Assembly: GCA_008931825.1 (NCBI GenBank) | Contig: QXVZ01025293.1 | Location: 20,636 to 48,558, forward strand | Source: Phallusia fumigata | Lineage: Eukaryota; Chordata; Ascidiacea; Phlebobranchia; Ascidiidae | Direction of reading: 5' to 3' | Length of the DNA stretch: 27,923 nt | Shown here: positions 25,701 to 27,923 of the stretch, piece by piece | Numbering within the stretch: the stretch's first letter is position 1 | Layout of the letters: the number at the start of each line of letters is the position of its first letter | Notes under the pieces: model-generated | What the model was told of the DNA's origin: nothing | Databases searched by the model: none | Seen by the model: the letters and a program-made list of their open reading frames with translations, nothing else | Made by a program: the position numbers and the translations under genes

Positions 25701-26975
25701 AACAAAAATGCATTATATTTAGTTTTCCATTCCACTGCTTAACGTTAAAAGTATTGCGATAAACTGAGTACAATAACCTACTACTCATTGCAAGTTTACA
25801 CAACTGAGAGACAATGCTCCCGATGTGTAATTTTTTGCTGCGGGATGAGGCGTTTTTTGGAGGTTACGGATTTGTTTACTCTCGTGTAGGCCTAAACGGC
25901 CCAACAACGCTACATGGTAAAATAATTTATGTAGAAAGCGACTAAACAACACGAAATATTAAAAATAACTCGCTGACTCGAATCGTTTTTTCAAATTCAT
26001 TTGACTTTGTGGTTTTGATTGCAGGTTCTTTGATCCTGTTGATATGATCTTGGTGTGTTAGATTTCTATGATTTAACCAGTCTTAAAATCGCATTGCCAG
26101 GGACGCTTTACTGGAATTTATGGTGTGATTTAGCTGGATTATCAGGTGACTGAGGTTTCAGCCTGAAAACTCTCCCAATTTTATCTGCTTAGCCGATGCT
26201 AGAAAACAATTTTTTATTGTTTTTTGTCATTATTTGCCAAAATTTCGTTTTTAAAGCAAAACAACAAGAACCAGAAATCAACATTTACTAAAAGATGTGG
26301 CTTTGTCAACGTTTGATCGCGATTTTTTGACAGGAAAAATGTAAAAGCAGGCGGCATTGCGTTTTTTTAAGGAGAGATGCATGTTGATGCACCTTATGCA
26401 TTGGCAAGTTTTTTACCAATGAATTAAGACTGTGACTTGGTGCTGATTTTGCTGAATATCGACTGACCGAACAACTATTAACACTAACAGTAATTGTGGT
26501 TTATTTAAAGTTTAGCCCTATCTAAATGCCCGATGATTCAAATGCTACTTTAGTCAGTGTTGCAGTTAAAGCCGATTTGCTCTGAGTTTCCAAATCTTGC
26601 AACGTTGGCTGTAGGTAAGCTCCATTCCCAGTGAAACAGATGTTGCAAAATTAGGGCTTCAATTTAGGTGGATTTAGTCAGACTAAAACCAGACACACTG
26701 CCATATTTAAAATTTCTTATGTCCAAAAATGTTGACACCAAATTCCAGACATGTCCAATCTTTCTAATAGCCTTATATCACACACTGGACAGGCACACAT
26801 CTGAAGCTGTGCAATGAAACCTTTTACTGTAGACCCACAGGGCCCTAAAATGTGAAAATTAATAACTGTGATATTTATTGAGGTAAATTACTGAGGCATT
26901 TTTATTGTTTGGGTACATTACAAGTATTTAAATGGTAATGTCTCGGTCCAGCGCTCGATCACCTACTGAGCGTTA
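25701..26975. other. No gene recognised
   Basis: AT-rich, stops in all frames, with no domain-like reading and no repeat shared with the rest of the window. Confidence 0.5.
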
Positions 26976-27150
26976 GACCAAGCGGCTTTGCAGTTTGAGA
27001 CTTGCGAGAGCTGGACCGAGCGGCTTTGCAGTTTTAAACATTTGAGAGGCGGACCGAGCTGCCCTGCAGTTTTTCAATTGTGAGAGGCGGACCGAGCAAC
27101 TCTGCAGTTTTAGAATTGAGATGTACCAAGCGGCCTTGCAGTTTTAGATG
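26976..27150. repeat. Minisatellite, about 37-bp unit, five copies
   Basis: Units start at about 26976, 27013, 27051, 27089 and 27123, with consensus ggaccgagcggctttgcagt followed by ttta.a.ttgagaggc. Copies differ at several positions. More GC-rich than its surroundings. Not in a recognised ORF. Confidence 0.88.
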
Positions 27151-27923
27151 GCACCCGTATGCAATTGCTAGTTGGTAGTGGTGTTAACAAAAATACCAAG
27201 AAAATTTGAAACTCATTCCGACATTATTTTGGCTTTTTGGCAAATCTTAATTTCATTTCAGTGGAAATTTCAAACATAATTTTGTAAAAAAAAACTGACA
27301 AAATTGGTTGCAAAAGTTCACAAGAAGTATGGAGAATTACAAAGTAAGTTGCCTATGTTTTTGAGATGCAAAAGTTTATATTCAAGACTATTATAGCCTC
27401 CATTTACATGAGAGGACACATATGTATTGTTGTCACCTTGTTTTTTCTCTCCTGCAGGTTTGTCCATCCCTAGTTATTACTACAGATTTGTGCCTATCCT
27501 AAATGCAGCAGCATTTACGATTGCGTAGCTATAACCAAAATATGTTTGCTATATCACACTGTAAAAGACAGTATGTTANAACTAATAGATGTTACATAAA
27601 CAGCAAAAAAATTTCCCATGAGTAGGACCAATTTCCCTGGAAGGAGCTTCCCCATTTCCCCAATTTTTCCCATCATGGTCGTCTGACTTTTTTGCTATTG
27701 GCAACCGTTGTGTTTTATCAATGCATGCCTTGCCTCTTTCCATTGGCTGTTTTTTTGCCTGTGTGTAATGTTGGCAAGTAAATGACTTGATTTGTTTGCA
27801 CTGAAGTGTCTTGAAAAATATGAATTTGAATAATTCACTGTAATGTGTTTGTCAAAAAGTTTTTCCTTCCTGTTTTACAAGTATTGCATGTTCAGCCAAA
27901 ATATTGGTCTAGTAAAGTTTTTC
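27151..27923. other. No gene recognised; right edge
   Basis: AT-rich sequence with one repeat-family fragment (27405-27475) and an undetermined base at 27579. No supported exon. Confidence 0.5.
27405..27475 (+). repeat. Family A head fragment
   Basis: tgagaggacacatatgtatt, cacc(t)tgttttttctctcctgcag and gtttgtccatccct correspond to the family A head and pyrimidine tract. Confidence 0.65.

Overview
The window is animal nuclear DNA: AT-rich, with short coding islands bounded by GT-AG introns, extracellular domain modules (CUB, EGF, sushi, MANEC) on separate exons, and many transposon copies. A tunicate of the Ciona type is my best guess. The reasons are small introns, high repeat density, apparent heterozygosity artefacts, and splice acceptors only a few bases upstream of both start codons, as in spliced-leader trans-splicing. 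I cannot prove the species from sequence alone. I see no rRNA, tRNA, CRISPR array, bacterial operon or intact viral gene.

Two head-to-head genes form the core. On the minus strand, four exons (4196 down to 1497) encode the N-terminal 204 or so residues of a secreted or membrane protein with a signal peptide and a complete eight-cysteine MANEC domain; the gene runs off the left edge. On the plus strand, twelve exons (7396 to 23847) join in frame into a complete 439-residue type I membrane protein: signal peptide, CUB domain, four EGF domains, one sushi domain, transmembrane helix and a 23-residue tail ending in S-I-L. Neither gene is visible as one ORF; both were rebuilt from splice sites and codon phase. 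The 3.2 kb between the two starts may be a shared control region and contains a tandem repeat rich in CAGGTAA motifs.

The plus gene's introns hold most of the mobile DNA. Intron 1 has a 514/516-bp direct duplication joined at a single N, probably unmerged haplotypes. Intron 3 (6.5 kb) has two hAT-type elements in opposite orientation, each with a perfect 8-bp target duplication, and several copies of an unclassified repeat family that contains a polypyrimidine tract plus CAG and internal tandem units of about 115-130 bp. Intron 8 has another long copy of that family and a 332-bp hAT MITE with a perfect 8-bp target duplication ending 72 bp before an EGF exon. Intron 2 has a minus-strand open stretch that reads like protein but is unassigned.

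Downstream of the plus gene's polyA signal, 24990-25700 contains a decayed BEL/Pao reverse transcriptase with frameshifts. The remainder to 27923 has no gene I can support, only a minisatellite of about 37 bp and one more repeat-family fragment.
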